NCBI GenBank assembly: GCA_001767525.1
Contig: MELF01000024.1
Coordinates: 1-64,000 of the forward strand
Direction: 5' to 3'
Source of the DNA: Acidobacteria bacterium RIFCSPLOWO2_12_FULL_68_19
Lineage (GTDB): Bacteria; Acidobacteriota; Vicinamibacteria; Vicinamibacterales; UBA2999
Length of the DNA stretch: 64,000 nt
Every line of letters begins with the position of its first letter. The first letter of the stretch is position 1. Under the pieces are notes generated by a model. The model saw nothing but the letters and a program-made list of their open reading frames with translations. It was not told the DNA's origin and searched no databases. Shown here in pieces: positions 31,381 to 40,680 of this stretch. Made by a program: the position numbers and the translations under genes.

Positions 31381-31613
31381 ATGGCACACGTCGTCAAGCT
31401 TGACGATGTGTGGAAGATGTTTGCGGATTGCGCCCCCGGCACACCAAGAAAGCCAGTCGCGAGTACTGGTCCGTGAGCTTCAACGACAAGACCTATCGCT
31501 CCCTTCCATTGGGTCCCCACGGCCGACGGCAGAATCCGGACATTGAGAGCGGCCACGTCAGATCACTGCTGCGACATCTCGAATTTCAAGAAAGTGCGCT
31601 GATAGACACCTGA
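31381..31613 (+). pseudogene. Small HicA-like gene broken by a 1-nt frameshift
   Basis: ATG 31381 opens MAHVVKLDDVWKMFADCAPG, three bases after the upstream stop, but the frame stops after 31 codons. Shifting by one base at the CCCCCGG run (about 31430-31436) continues it as HTKKASREYWSVSFNDKTYR and on to a GPHGRRQNPDIESGHVRSLL segment ending at 31613. That would restore a roughly 77-residue basic protein. The last part has a small mRNA-interferase-like (HicA-like) look: aromatic strand, LPLGPHG turn, GHVRSLLRHL helix. Either a one-base deletion killed the gene or the run was misread. Confidence 0.55.
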
Positions 31614-31737
31614 ATCTCAGCTGAGCCCCAACTGACCGACTACCAACGGTACGGACGACCCTTTGAGCCGCACCCGCCTGCGCGGTCGGGGCGGCGGTGC
31701 CGCACGCCAGAGGCAGCGGGGAGATGGACGGCCGGTC

Positions 31738-33399
31738 TCATCGTGCCTGGTAAGCGCGGCCGTAGAGCACCGCGCCCGGCCGCGCGCCGGTGTGCTCGCC
31801 CTTGTCGATGACGAGCTGGCCGCTCACGAGCACGTACGGGACGCCGGACGCGTACGATTTCGGCTGCTCGAACGTGGCGGTATCGCCGACGGTCGCCGGA
31901 TCGAAGATCGCGAGGTCGGCCACCAGACCGGTCCGGATCTGCCCGCGGTCCTGCAGCCCGAGAATCTGGGCCGGGTAGGACGACATCTTCCGGACGGCCT
32001 CCTCGAGCGTCAGCACCTTGTGCTCGCGGACGTAGTAGCCGAGGACGCGCGCGGCGGTGCCGAACGCCCGCGGGTGCGGGAAGCCGCTCGCCTGCACGTT
32101 CATCGCGCCGGCGTCGCTCGCGATGGCGACCCACGGCTGCCGCATCACGAGCCGGACGTTCTCCTCCGACATCGTGTGGAACACGCCGCCGATGTTCCCG
32201 CCGGCCTCCGCCATCAGTTGCACGCACGTGTCGGCCGGATCGGCGTCGCCCCGGAGCTTCGCGATCTCGGCGAGGCGCATCCCTTCGTATTTCCGGTGGT
32301 CCGGGAAGCTGGCGCGGGCGTACACGATCCCGTCCCAGCCGCCGTGCTCGTACGCCCACTCGCGGAAGTCCCGATCCGTCTTGATGCGCTCGCGCACGGC
32401 GGGATCCTGCAGGCGTCGGGCGAAGGCGGCTGGTCCGCCCTCCTTCGCCCACAGCGGGAAGAAGTCGTTCCAGCCGTGGTTCATCGCCGTGTAGGGGTAC
32501 TGGTTGACCGTGATGTCGAGCCCTTCCTCGCGCGCGGAGGCGACCCGGTCGATGAAGTGCTGCATCCGCGGCCAGTTCTCCCTCGCGCGGATCTTGAAAT
32601 GGAAGACGTGCACCGGCACGCGCGTCTCCCGGGCCAGCCGGATTATGAAGTCGAGCTCGCGATCCTGGTTGTAGCCTTCGCTGCCGATGTGCGAGGTGAA
32701 GGTGCCGCCGCGGGCGCCGACGACCTTCGTCAGCTCGACGATCTCCTCCGGATGGGCGGGGCCGCCGCTGTCGAAGCGCGCCACCAGGCCCCACGCGCCT
32801 TCCTCCATCGAGCGGGCGACGAGCTGCTTCATGCGTTCGATTTCCGCGGGCGTCGCCGTGCGCGAGGTGTAGCCCATCGCGACGCGCCGCACCGTCTGGT
32901 ACGACACGTACGCGACGAGGTTCATCGAGATGCCCCGGCTCTTCAGACGCTCGAAGTAGCCGGTGAAGTTCGTCCAGTCCTGCCGGACACCACCCTCGCC
33001 GCTCTCCGGCTCCAGGCCGTCGCGCGGCGCCACCGATGTGCCTTCTCCCGTCACGTCGAGCGTGACGCCCTGGCGCACCTTGCTCTGCGCGGTACCATCC
33101 TGGAGGAGCGTCAGGTCCGAATGCGTGTGCAGGTCGATGAAGCCGGGTGCGACCACCAGCCCGGAGGCGTCGATGACGCGCCGGGCGGAGGCGTTCCCGA
33201 GCCGTTCGACCGCGGCGATTCGATTTCCGCGGATGCCGACGTCGCCGGAAAACCACGGGTTCCCCGTGCCGTCGACGATCCGGCCGTTCCGGATGAGCAC
33301 ATCGTAGGGCTCGGACGGGGCCTGGGCGTACCCGGCGACGACGAACGCGGCAAGCGACGCGGCCGCGAGCAGCGGCACGGCACGGAGCTTCATCGGCAT
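31738..33399 (-). CDS. N-acyl-D-amino-acid deacylase-like amidohydrolase
   Basis: ATG 33399 follows GAGGAGG. The 553-residue exported protein has a signal peptide (VPLLAAASLAAFVVAGYAQA) and the amidohydrolase TIM-barrel: the composite sandwich strand YDVLIRNGRIVDGTGNPW, the metal site GFIDLHTHSD, and a later GTFTSHIGSEGY. The C-terminal half has VRLVMRQPWVAIASDAG with the late Asp, then HPRAFGTAARVLGYYV. D-aminoacylases hydrolyse N-acyl-D-amino acids and sit in the periplasm when exported. Stand-alone gene, divergent from the three-paralog cluster. Confidence 0.8.
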   Translation of the reverse strand: MPMKLRAVPLLAAASLAAFVVAGYAQAPSEPYDVLIRNGRIVDGTGNPWFSGDVGIRGNRIAAVERLGNASARRVIDASGLVVAPGFIDLHTHSDLTLLQDGTAQSKVRQGVTLDVTGEGTSVAPRDGLEPESGEGGVRQDWTNFTGYFERLKSRGISMNLVAYVSYQTVRRVAMGYTSRTATPAEIERMKQLVARSMEEGAWGLVARFDSGGPAHPEEIVELTKVVGARGGTFTSHIGSEGYNQDRELDFIIRLARETRVPVHVFHFKIRARENWPRMQHFIDRVASAREEGLDITVNQYPYTAMNHGWNDFFPLWAKEGGPAAFARRLQDPAVRERIKTDRDFREWAYEHGGWDGIVYARASFPDHRKYEGMRLAEIAKLRGDADPADTCVQLMAEAGGNIGGVFHTMSEENVRLVMRQPWVAIASDAGAMNVQASGFPHPRAFGTAARVLGYYVREHKVLTLEEAVRKMSSYPAQILGLQDRGQIRTGLVADLAIFDPATVGDTATFEQPKSYASGVPYVLVSGQLVIDKGEHTGARPGAVLYGRAYQAR

Positions 33400-33517
33400 G
33401 AGGTCCTCCTCGTCGTCGGCGATCATAGTATGCGCGCCCGCGAGAGGTGCAGCCGCGGCGACGGGTCGCGCCCCGAGTGTCAAAGAGCGTAGAATCAGCC
33501 CGGAAGGAGCCGTCGTC

Positions 33518-34453
33518 GTGACCCACCGCGTCGCTCGCTGGATGCTGCCGTCGATGATCGTGGCGCTGACCGTGTCGGGCCTGGAGGTGCCAGCCTTCGG
33601 CCAGCGTCCCTACTACGCGACGCCGCCGCCGGGATCCGGGCCGGTGGAGATAGAGCCGTACGAGGAGTTTGGCGGCTGCTCGGAGGAGCCCGCCGTCCTG
33701 CAACGCTGCGGGCGCGAGAAAGCGAAGGCCTTCACTCCGCCGCGGACGCCCGAGGGCGTGCCGGACTTGCAGGGCTTCTGGGGACGCATCGGCGCGCGCA
33801 CTGCGAACAACATCGAAGAACATGCCGCCGGGTACGACGGTACCGGCGGCAGGAGCCTCATCATCGACCCGCCGGACGGCCGGATTCCCTATCAGGCGTG
33901 GGCCAGGGCCAAGGTGGACAATCACTGGGAGATCTACTGGAATCCGATCCAGGAGTGCATACCCGACACGCCCCCGAGGGAGTCGTACACGGCTGGCGCC
34001 ATTCAGGTCGTGCAGTCCCCTGGCTACGTCTTCATCATGACCGAGCAGGTCGGCACCTACCGCGTGATCCCGACGACCCCTCGGCCGCACGTCGGGTCGA
34101 ACATCCACCTCTACATGGGCGACCCGCGCGGCCGTTGGGAGGGGAACACGCTCGTTGTCGACGTCACCAACATGAAGGATCGCGTGTGGCTGGACCACAT
34201 GGGCAACACGTTCAGCGAGTCGGCCAGCCTCGTGGAGCGCTTCACGATGTTCCACCAGGATGTGATCCTCTACGAGGTGACGATCACCGATCCGGCGGTC
34301 TACACCCGGCCCTGGACGATGGCGTTCGGGTGGCGGCGGAACAGGACGCGCGGCTACCAGTTGATGGAGAGCTCGTGCTGGGAAGGCGTCCAGAGCTGGC
34401 TGCGGTTGTTCGGCAGCCAGAAGGCGATGTACCGAGGCGGCTTTGCGCGATAG
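33518..34453 (+). CDS. Secreted protein of a tandem three-copy family, copy 1
   Basis: GTG 33518 has GGAAGGAG about eight bases upstream. The 311-residue product has a signal peptide (SMIVALTVSGLEVPAFG) and then the family landmarks GVPDLQGFWGRIGAR, GRIPYQAWARAK, TPRPHVGSNIHLYMG, GRWEGNTLVVDVTN and YTRPWTMAFGWRR, plus conserved Cys pairs near residues 50-65 and close to the C-terminus. I associate the pattern with secreted proteins expanded in Acidobacteriota; no enzymatic residues are evident. Two closely similar copies follow. Confidence 0.75.
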   Translation: MTHRVARWMLPSMIVALTVSGLEVPAFGQRPYYATPPPGSGPVEIEPYEEFGGCSEEPAVLQRCGREKAKAFTPPRTPEGVPDLQGFWGRIGARTANNIEEHAAGYDGTGGRSLIIDPPDGRIPYQAWARAKVDNHWEIYWNPIQECIPDTPPRESYTAGAIQVVQSPGYVFIMTEQVGTYRVIPTTPRPHVGSNIHLYMGDPRGRWEGNTLVVDVTNMKDRVWLDHMGNTFSESASLVERFTMFHQDVILYEVTITDPAVYTRPWTMAFGWRRNRTRGYQLMESSCWEGVQSWLRLFGSQKAMYRGGFAR

Positions 34454-34489
34454 GCCACGTAGAAACGGGGCGCCCGGGACCCTGTTGTC

Positions 34490-35428
34490 GTGACTCACCA
34501 CGTGACCCACCGGATCCTGCCGTCGCTGGTCGTGGCGCTGAGCGTGTTGGCGATGGAAGTATCGACATTCGGCCAGCGTCCGGACTACGCGTCGCTGCCG
34601 CCTGGATCAGGGGCCGTCCCGATGCGGCCATACGGCGAGTCGGCGGGTTGCTCGGAAGAGCCGGCGATGCTGCACCGCTGCGCGCTCGAGAAGGCGCGGA
34701 CGTTCAACCCGCCGCGGACGCCCGAGGGTGTGCCGGACTTCCAGGGCTTCTGGGTGCGCATCGGCGCGCGCAATTCGGACAACATCGAAGAGCATCCGCA
34801 GGGATTCGAGGGCCCCGGCGGCAGGAGCCTCATCATCGACCCGCCGGACGGCAGGATTCCATACCAGCCGTGGGCCAGGGCAAAGGTCGAGACCCACTGG
34901 GCCACTTACTGGAGCCCGGTTCAGCAGTGCATGCCCGACACGCCGCCGCGGCAGGCGTACACGAACGGCGCCTTCGAGGTCGTGCAGACGCCCGGCTACG
35001 TGTTTGTCATGGCCGAACAGTTCGGGACCTACCGCGCGATCCCGACGACCCCTCGGCCGCACATCGGGTCAAGTATCCATCTCTATATGGGCGACTCACG
35101 CGGTCGTTGGGAGGGGAACACGCTCGTCATCGATGTCACCAGCGTGAAGGACCGCGTGTGGTTCGACAACATGGGCAACACGTTCAGCGAGTCGGCCCAC
35201 GTCGTCGAACGTTTTACGATGTTCCACCAGGACGCCCTGCATTACCAGGCGACGGTTACCGATCCGTCGGTGTTCACCCGGCCCATGACGCTGGCGTTCG
35301 GCTGGCGGCGGAACAAGACCCCCGGCTTCCAGATGCTGGAGACGGCGTGCTGGGAAGGCATCCAGGGGTGGCTGAAGCTGTTCAGCAGCTTGAAGGAGAC
35401 GTACCGAGGCGGATTCACCAAACAATAG
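34490..35428 (+). CDS. Secreted protein of the tandem family, copy 2
   Basis: The 312-residue product starts at GTG 34490 or GTG 34502 and aligns with copy 1 over its whole length: GVPDFQGFWVRIGAR, GRIPYQPWARAK, TPRPHIGSSIHLYMG, GRWEGNTLVIDVTS, FTRPMTLAFGWRRN. The signal peptide is LPSLVVALSVLAMEVSTFG. The similar length and lack of disruptions suggest recent duplication with all copies kept. Only 36 bp separate it from copy 1, so the three probably share a transcript. Confidence 0.75.
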   Translation: MTHHVTHRILPSLVVALSVLAMEVSTFGQRPDYASLPPGSGAVPMRPYGESAGCSEEPAMLHRCALEKARTFNPPRTPEGVPDFQGFWVRIGARNSDNIEEHPQGFEGPGGRSLIIDPPDGRIPYQPWARAKVETHWATYWSPVQQCMPDTPPRQAYTNGAFEVVQTPGYVFVMAEQFGTYRAIPTTPRPHIGSSIHLYMGDSRGRWEGNTLVIDVTSVKDRVWFDNMGNTFSESAHVVERFTMFHQDALHYQATVTDPSVFTRPMTLAFGWRRNKTPGFQMLETACWEGIQGWLKLFSSLKETYRGGFTKQ

Positions 35429-35438
35429 GAGGCGTCGC

Positions 35439-36374
35439 GTGAATCTTCCCGTTGCTCGCTCGGTCCTGACGGTGACCGTCGTGGCGCTCGTCCTCCCGGG
35501 ACTCGACGTGCCGGCCCTCGGCCAGCGGCCGTACTACGTGACGCCGCCGCCCGGGTCCGGGCCGACGCCGATGCGGCCCTACGGCGACTCGGGCGGCTGT
35601 TCGGAAGAACCCGCCCTGTTGCACCGCTGCGCGCTCGAGAAGGCGAAGACGTTCACTCCGCCGCGGACGCCCGACGGCGTGCCGGACTTCCAGGGCTACT
35701 GGGCGCGCATCGGCGCGCGCAACGCGGAGAACATCGAAGAGCATCCCGAAGGGATGGACGGGTCCGGCGGCAGAAGCCTCATCGTCGATCCGGCCGATGG
35801 CCGGATTCCGTACCAGCCGTGGGCCCGGGCGCGGGTGGAGACTCACTGGGCCACCTACTGGAATCCGGTCCAGCAGTGCATGCCCGACACCCCGCCGCGG
35901 CAGGCATACGCGGCCGGCGCCCTTCAGATCGTGCAGGCGCCCGGCTTCGTGTTCTTCATGGCCGAGCAGCTCCACACCTACCGTGTGATTCCGACCACGC
36001 CGCGGCCGCATCTGGGGTCGAACATCCACCTCTTCATGGGAGATTCGCGCGCCCGGTGGGAAGGGAACACGCTGGTCGTCGACGTGACCAATCTGAGGGA
36101 CCGCGTCTGGCTCGACCACGTCGGCAACACGTTCAGCGATTCGGCGCGCCTCGTGGAGCGCTGGACGATGTTTCACCCCGACGTGATTCACTATCAGGCG
36201 ACCATTGACGATCCGAAGGTCTTCACGCGCCCCTGGACGATGGCGTTCGCGTGGCGGCGGAACGCCGAACCGGGCTTCGAGCTGCTGGAGAGCGCGTGCT
36301 GGGAAGGCGTCCAGGTCGGCCAGCGGCTCCTGAGGAACGAACTGAGGGTGTACACCGGCGGTTTCGGGCGATAG
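35439..36374 (+). CDS. Secreted protein of the tandem family, copy 3
   Basis: GTG 35439, with AGGAGGCG upstream, gives 311 residues: signal peptide (VVALVLPGLDVPALG), GVPDFQGYWARIGAR, GRIPYQPWARAR, TPRPHLGSNIHLFMG, ARWEGNTLVVDVTN, FTRPWTMAFAWRRN. Copies 2 and 3 share TPPRQAY and HWATYW with each other more than with copy 1. It ends 30 bp before the lytic transglycosylase gene. Confidence 0.75.
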   Translation: MNLPVARSVLTVTVVALVLPGLDVPALGQRPYYVTPPPGSGPTPMRPYGDSGGCSEEPALLHRCALEKAKTFTPPRTPDGVPDFQGYWARIGARNAENIEEHPEGMDGSGGRSLIVDPADGRIPYQPWARARVETHWATYWNPVQQCMPDTPPRQAYAAGALQIVQAPGFVFFMAEQLHTYRVIPTTPRPHLGSNIHLFMGDSRARWEGNTLVVDVTNLRDRVWLDHVGNTFSDSARLVERWTMFHPDVIHYQATIDDPKVFTRPWTMAFAWRRNAEPGFELLESACWEGVQVGQRLLRNELRVYTGGFGR

Positions 36375-36403
36375 AGGTGCCGTATCATGGACGTCGCGTC
36401 TTG

Positions 36404-37915
36404 ATGCGGACGACAGCCTTCCTCGCGCTGGGGCTGGCAGCCCTTCTGGCCCTTCCCGGCGGCCTGACGACGCGCGTCGATGCGCAGGAGGGCGGCGGCG
36501 CCGGCGATCTGCTCGCGGCCGAGCTGGCCTACGCGCACGTGCGGGCGCGGCGGGATGACGACGTGGCGGCGCTGCAGCAGTTCAGGCCCGGCTACTCGTT
36601 CTGGCAGCACATCTTCACCATCCCAGACGGACACATCGCGTTCGGCAGCGCCGCGGATGGCCGTCTGCTGGCGGTGTTTCCGACGCGGGGGAACTGGGCG
36701 CGCGACGGCGTCTGGACCGATCCTGCCCATGCGGATCTCCTGGCGGGACGCCGCCTGCAGCGAAACCTCGACCAGCGGCGCGACCTGGTGGCGGCCCTTC
36801 TCCAGGAGGTTGCCGGTCCGGTCGTGCACAACCCGACACGGGGGCTCTTCGTGCTGCCGAACGCGCGCCGCTACGGCGCGTTTCTCCAGGAGTGGGGGGC
36901 GATCTACGAACGGTTCGGTGTGCCGGCGGAGATCGGCCTGGCGCAGGCGACCGTCGAGTCCGGGCTGAATCCGACGCGGCGCTCTTCGGCTCGGGCGGTC
37001 GGGTTCTGCCAGTGGCTGCTCGGCAACTGGCGCCGGCTCGATCGGCTCACCCCCGACGTCCTCGAGGCGAACAACCAGACGACACAGGCCGCCTACTGCG
37101 CGGCGTACCTGACAGTGCTCGCCACGAAATACGGCTCGTTCATCCCGGCGCTCTCGGAGCACCACAGCGGCGGCACCAACATCGGCCGGACGCTCGTCAA
37201 CGGCGTCCGGCTCGGCGGAGGGGACGTGCGCGAGCGGTATTTCCTCGGGTCGCAGCTCGCCCGCGATCTGCGGCAGATCTCGCTTTACGGCTACCGTGAC
37301 TTGTACCGCACCTACGGACCGCGGTCCTACTACTACTCGGAGATGGTTTTCGGGAGCACGGCGACCCTTGCCGCGCTCGTCGCGTCGGCGCCGCAGGTGA
37401 AGATCTACGCGATGCGGACGCCCCGGGCGATTCCGCTGGCGGAGATCACCCGCCGCACGAAGCTGTCGGCGGACGAGGTTCGGCGGTTCAACCCCGCACT
37501 TCGCACGCGCGTGCCGGCCGCCGCCGCGCTGTACCTGCCCGTCTACGTGGCGGAGTTCGGCCGCGACGTGTCGTTCTGGCACCGGCCGCCCGCTCCCTCG
37601 TTCGCGGCGGTGCTCAACGAGTTCCTGCGGCTCGGCGCGGGGGAGGAGCGGTGGGACGACCGGAGGTTCGAGCCGGTGCTGCGCGGATTCGAGCGGCGCT
37701 TCGCCGGGACCAACACCGAGGAAGGCCGGATCATGGCCGCGGTGCTCGCCTACGCCGTCGACGAGGCGTACCAGAGCCGGCGCGGGACGATTCTGGCGGA
37801 GTTCCGCACGAGCCCGGCGATCCAGCGGTTGTTCGACCGGGCGGTCCTCGCGCGCGGCGCGAGCGGCCCGATCCGCGCGTCGCTCACCGACCTCGACGAC
37901 GCGTCGTCGCGATAG
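36404..37915 (+). CDS. Exported lytic transglycosylase-like protein
   Basis: ATG 36404 starts a signal peptide (FLALGLAALLALPGG). The 504-residue protein has an SLT-type domain in its middle (about residues 160-260): GVPAEIGLAQATVESGLNPTR contains the catalytic Glu, followed by ARAVGFCQWLLGNW and AYLTVLATKYGSF, as in MltD/Slt enzymes. The C-terminal part has a LysM-like piece (AIPLAEITRRTKLSADEVRRFNP) for peptidoglycan binding. It should cleave peptidoglycan in the periplasm. Confidence 0.75.
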   Translation: MRTTAFLALGLAALLALPGGLTTRVDAQEGGGAGDLLAAELAYAHVRARRDDDVAALQQFRPGYSFWQHIFTIPDGHIAFGSAADGRLLAVFPTRGNWARDGVWTDPAHADLLAGRRLQRNLDQRRDLVAALLQEVAGPVVHNPTRGLFVLPNARRYGAFLQEWGAIYERFGVPAEIGLAQATVESGLNPTRRSSARAVGFCQWLLGNWRRLDRLTPDVLEANNQTTQAAYCAAYLTVLATKYGSFIPALSEHHSGGTNIGRTLVNGVRLGGGDVRERYFLGSQLARDLRQISLYGYRDLYRTYGPRSYYYSEMVFGSTATLAALVASAPQVKIYAMRTPRAIPLAEITRRTKLSADEVRRFNPALRTRVPAAAALYLPVYVAEFGRDVSFWHRPPAPSFAAVLNEFLRLGAGEERWDDRRFEPVLRGFERRFAGTNTEEGRIMAAVLAYAVDEAYQSRRGTILAEFRTSPAIQRLFDRAVLARGASGPIRASLTDLDDASSR

Positions 37916-37938
37916 TCCGCGGTCTGGTTGGAGCGGGG

Positions 37939-40608
37939 CTACACCACCTCGCCGAACGCGCCGCGGCGCGCCAGCGCCTTCACCCCCTCGACCACCGGCA
38001 CGATCGTGAACGCCAGCGCCACTGTCAGCAGCCAGTCGCCGCCCGTCAGGCCGAAGGTGCCGAACGCACGCTGGAAGAATGGGATGTACACGATGCCGCA
38101 GAGCAGCAGCAGTTCCCACCCGACGGCCGCGTTCAGCCACCGGTTGGCCAAAGGGCGATGGAACGCGGAGAGGCGATCGGAGCGGCAGTTGTAGGCGTTG
38201 AAGAACTGGATCAGGACCAGCGCGACGAAGACGATCGCCATCACGTCCTGCACGGGGCGGCCCGAATTGAGCAGCCACGTGAAGAGCGTCATGTTCACGA
38301 GCCCCGACCAGAGTCCGGCGGCGAGCAGGATCGCGACGACGGGCCGCGTGAACACGCCGATGCGCGGGTCGCGCGGCTTCCGCCACATCAGGTCGCGTTC
38401 GGGGGGATCGACCGCCAGCGCCAGCGCCGGGAGGCCGTCGGTCGCCAGATTCACGTAGAGGATCTGTACGGCCGTGAGCGGCAGCGGCAGCCCTGCGATG
38501 ACGGCGCCGGCCAGCAGCACGATCTCGCCGACGTTGCACGACAGCAGATACATCAGGTACTTCTTGATGTTGCCGAAGACGATCCGGCCTTCCTCGACGG
38601 CGGCGACGATCGTGGCGAAGTTGTCGTCGAGCAGCGTCATGCCCGCGGCTTCCCTGCTCACGTCGGTACCGGAGACGCCCATGGCGATGCCGACGTCCGC
38701 CTTCCTGAGCGCCGGCGCGTCGTTGACGCCGTCGCCGGTCATCGCCACCACCTCGCCGCGGCTCTGCCAGGCGTCGACGACCCGCAGCTTGTCGGCGGGC
38801 GACACGCGCGCGTAGACGGCGATGTCGGCCACCTCGCGCCTGAGCTCGTCGTCGTCCATCGCCTCGAGGTCGCGGCCGGAGATGACGCGGCGATTGTCGA
38901 GCAGGCCGAGCTCGCGCGCGATCGTGCTCGCCGTCAACGGATGATCGCCGGTGATCATGACGGAACGGATACCGGCGGCCTCGCACGTCTCTACGGCGGC
39001 GCGCGCCTCGGGACGCGGCGGGTCCATCATTGCCACCAGGCCGAGCAGCGTCATCCCGCGCTCCGCGTCCTGGATCGCGGCGCCTCTCTTCCGCGCGACC
39101 GCGAGGACGCGCAGCCCGTCCAGGGCCATGCGATGCTCGACGGCGCGGATCGCGTCGCGCTGCGGTTCGGTCAGCGGCGCCTCGCCGTCGGCCAGGAGCT
39201 GCCGCGTGCAGGAGGGCAGCAGCTCCTCGGCCGCGCCCTTGCAGTAGGCGACGATGCCGCCGGCCGTCGTGTGGAGCGTCGTCATCCGGCGCCGCTCCGA
39301 CGTGAACGGAATCTCCGCCGTGCGCGGCTCCTGTTCGTTGAGCGGCTCGGGGTGCAGCCCCCCTTTTCGCGCCGCGACAATCAGCGCGCCTTCGGTCGGG
39401 TCGCCTTCCACCTGCCACCGGCCGTCGCGGGTGACGAGGCGGGCGTCGGAGGCGAGCGCCACCGCGCGCAGCAGCGCCCGCACCGTCTCCGGCGGCTCCG
39501 CCCCGTCCGGCTCGCCCAGAATCTGCCCGGTCGGGTCGTACCCCGCGCCGGTCAACTCGAAGACGCGGTCGCCGGCGTAGATCTGCCGCACCGTCATCTC
39601 GTTCCGAGTGAGCGTCCCGGTCTTGTCGGAGCAGATGACCGACGTGCTGCCCAGCGTCTCGACGATCGGGAGGCGGCGCACCAGCGCGTTGCGCCTGACC
39701 ATGCGGCGGACGCCGATCGCCAGCGAGATCGTGACGACCGCCGGCAGCGCCTCCGGCACCACCGCCACCGCCAGCGCGATCCCGAACAGGAACATGTCGA
39801 TGACCGGCAGCCCTCGGCCCAGCCCGATCGCCACGACGAGCGCCACGACCGCCAGCGCGGCCTTGCCGAGCGTCGCGCCGAGCCGGTCCAGGTTCTCCTG
39901 CAGCGGCGTGCGGCTCGCTTCGATCGTCTCGACCATCCGGGCGATCCGGCCGAACTCGGTCGACATGCCGGTCGCGACCACCACCGCCTGCCCGCGGCCG
40001 TGCACGACCATCGTGCCCGCGTAGGCCAGATTCACCCGGTCCCCGAGCGCCAGGTGCGCGTCCTCGAGCGGAGCGCTCGTCTTCTCGACGGCGGTCGACT
40101 CGCCGGTGAGCGGGGCCTCGTCGATCGCGAGGTTGTGCGCCTGGATGACCCGGGCGTCGGCCGGCACGCGATCGCCGGCGCGCAGCACCACGACGTCGCC
40201 GGCCACGAGCTCGCGCGCCGGCACGACCGCCTCCTGGCCGTCGCGCAGCACGTGGGCCATGGGGGCGGCCATCCGCTTCAGCGCCTCGAGCGCCCGGTTC
40301 GCGCGGTGCTCCTGGATGAAGCCGAGCAGCACCGCGAACAGGACGATCACCGTGATGACGATCGCTTCGAGCGTATGGCCGAGAAAGCCGGACACGACGG
40401 TGCCGGCGAGCAGAATGACGATGAGGACGTTCTCGAACTGGGCGAGGAAGATGCGCCAGGCCGATTCGCCCCCGGCCACCTGCAGCTCGTTCGGACCGTG
40501 AGCGAGGAGGCGGCGCCGGGCCTCCTCGCCGGTCAGTCCCAGCGGACCCCCGCCGAGGTCGCCGAACGTCTCGTCGATCGACCGGGTGTGCCAGGTCGGA
40601 TTCGTCAC
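37939..40608 (-). CDS. Cation-transporting P-type ATPase (Ca2+/PMR1-like)
   Basis: The 889-residue protein has the full P2-type layout: cation ATPase N-domain, A-domain with PLTGEST, helix M4 with VVPEALPAVV, phosphorylation site CSDKTGTLTRN, N-domain, and the hinge TGDGVNDAPALRKADVGIAMG, then a C-terminal group of helices. The PEALP motif fits Ca2+/Mn2+-type pumps. The GTG start is at 40608. It is divergent from a NhaR-like regulator with only 72 bp between them, so the regulator may control it. Confidence 0.9.
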   Translation of the reverse strand: MTNPTWHTRSIDETFGDLGGGPLGLTGEEARRRLLAHGPNELQVAGGESAWRIFLAQFENVLIVILLAGTVVSGFLGHTLEAIVITVIVLFAVLLGFIQEHRANRALEALKRMAAPMAHVLRDGQEAVVPARELVAGDVVVLRAGDRVPADARVIQAHNLAIDEAPLTGESTAVEKTSAPLEDAHLALGDRVNLAYAGTMVVHGRGQAVVVATGMSTEFGRIARMVETIEASRTPLQENLDRLGATLGKAALAVVALVVAIGLGRGLPVIDMFLFGIALAVAVVPEALPAVVTISLAIGVRRMVRRNALVRRLPIVETLGSTSVICSDKTGTLTRNEMTVRQIYAGDRVFELTGAGYDPTGQILGEPDGAEPPETVRALLRAVALASDARLVTRDGRWQVEGDPTEGALIVAARKGGLHPEPLNEQEPRTAEIPFTSERRRMTTLHTTAGGIVAYCKGAAEELLPSCTRQLLADGEAPLTEPQRDAIRAVEHRMALDGLRVLAVARKRGAAIQDAERGMTLLGLVAMMDPPRPEARAAVETCEAAGIRSVMITGDHPLTASTIARELGLLDNRRVISGRDLEAMDDDELRREVADIAVYARVSPADKLRVVDAWQSRGEVVAMTGDGVNDAPALRKADVGIAMGVSGTDVSREAAGMTLLDDNFATIVAAVEEGRIVFGNIKKYLMYLLSCNVGEIVLLAGAVIAGLPLPLTAVQILYVNLATDGLPALALAVDPPERDLMWRKPRDPRIGVFTRPVVAILLAAGLWSGLVNMTLFTWLLNSGRPVQDVMAIVFVALVLIQFFNAYNCRSDRLSAFHRPLANRWLNAAVGWELLLLCGIVYIPFFQRAFGTFGLTGGDWLLTVALAFTIVPVVEGVKALARRGAFGEVV

Positions 40609-40650
40609 TTCTCTGACGATAGCGATCGGAGCGCACAGAGGACAAATAGA

Positions 40651-40680
40651 TAGTTATGAGCTCAATGTAAGATTTTCCTT
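40651..40680 (+). promoter_or_regulatory. Divergent promoter with TGAGCTCA palindrome
   Basis: TGAGCTCA (40657-40664) lies in the short gap between the P-ATPase and LysR-type genes, followed by TAAGAT (40668-40673), a -10-like hexamer seven bases before the regulator ATG. A leaderless transcript and autoregulation are plausible. Confidence 0.4.

Noticed and set aside
36194-40645. Very long frames on strands opposite the transglycosylase and P-ATPase genes (over 1000 codons)
   Set aside because: They are Arg/Gly/Pro-rich shadow frames of high-GC genes, with no domains; the genes on the real strands have clear motifs.
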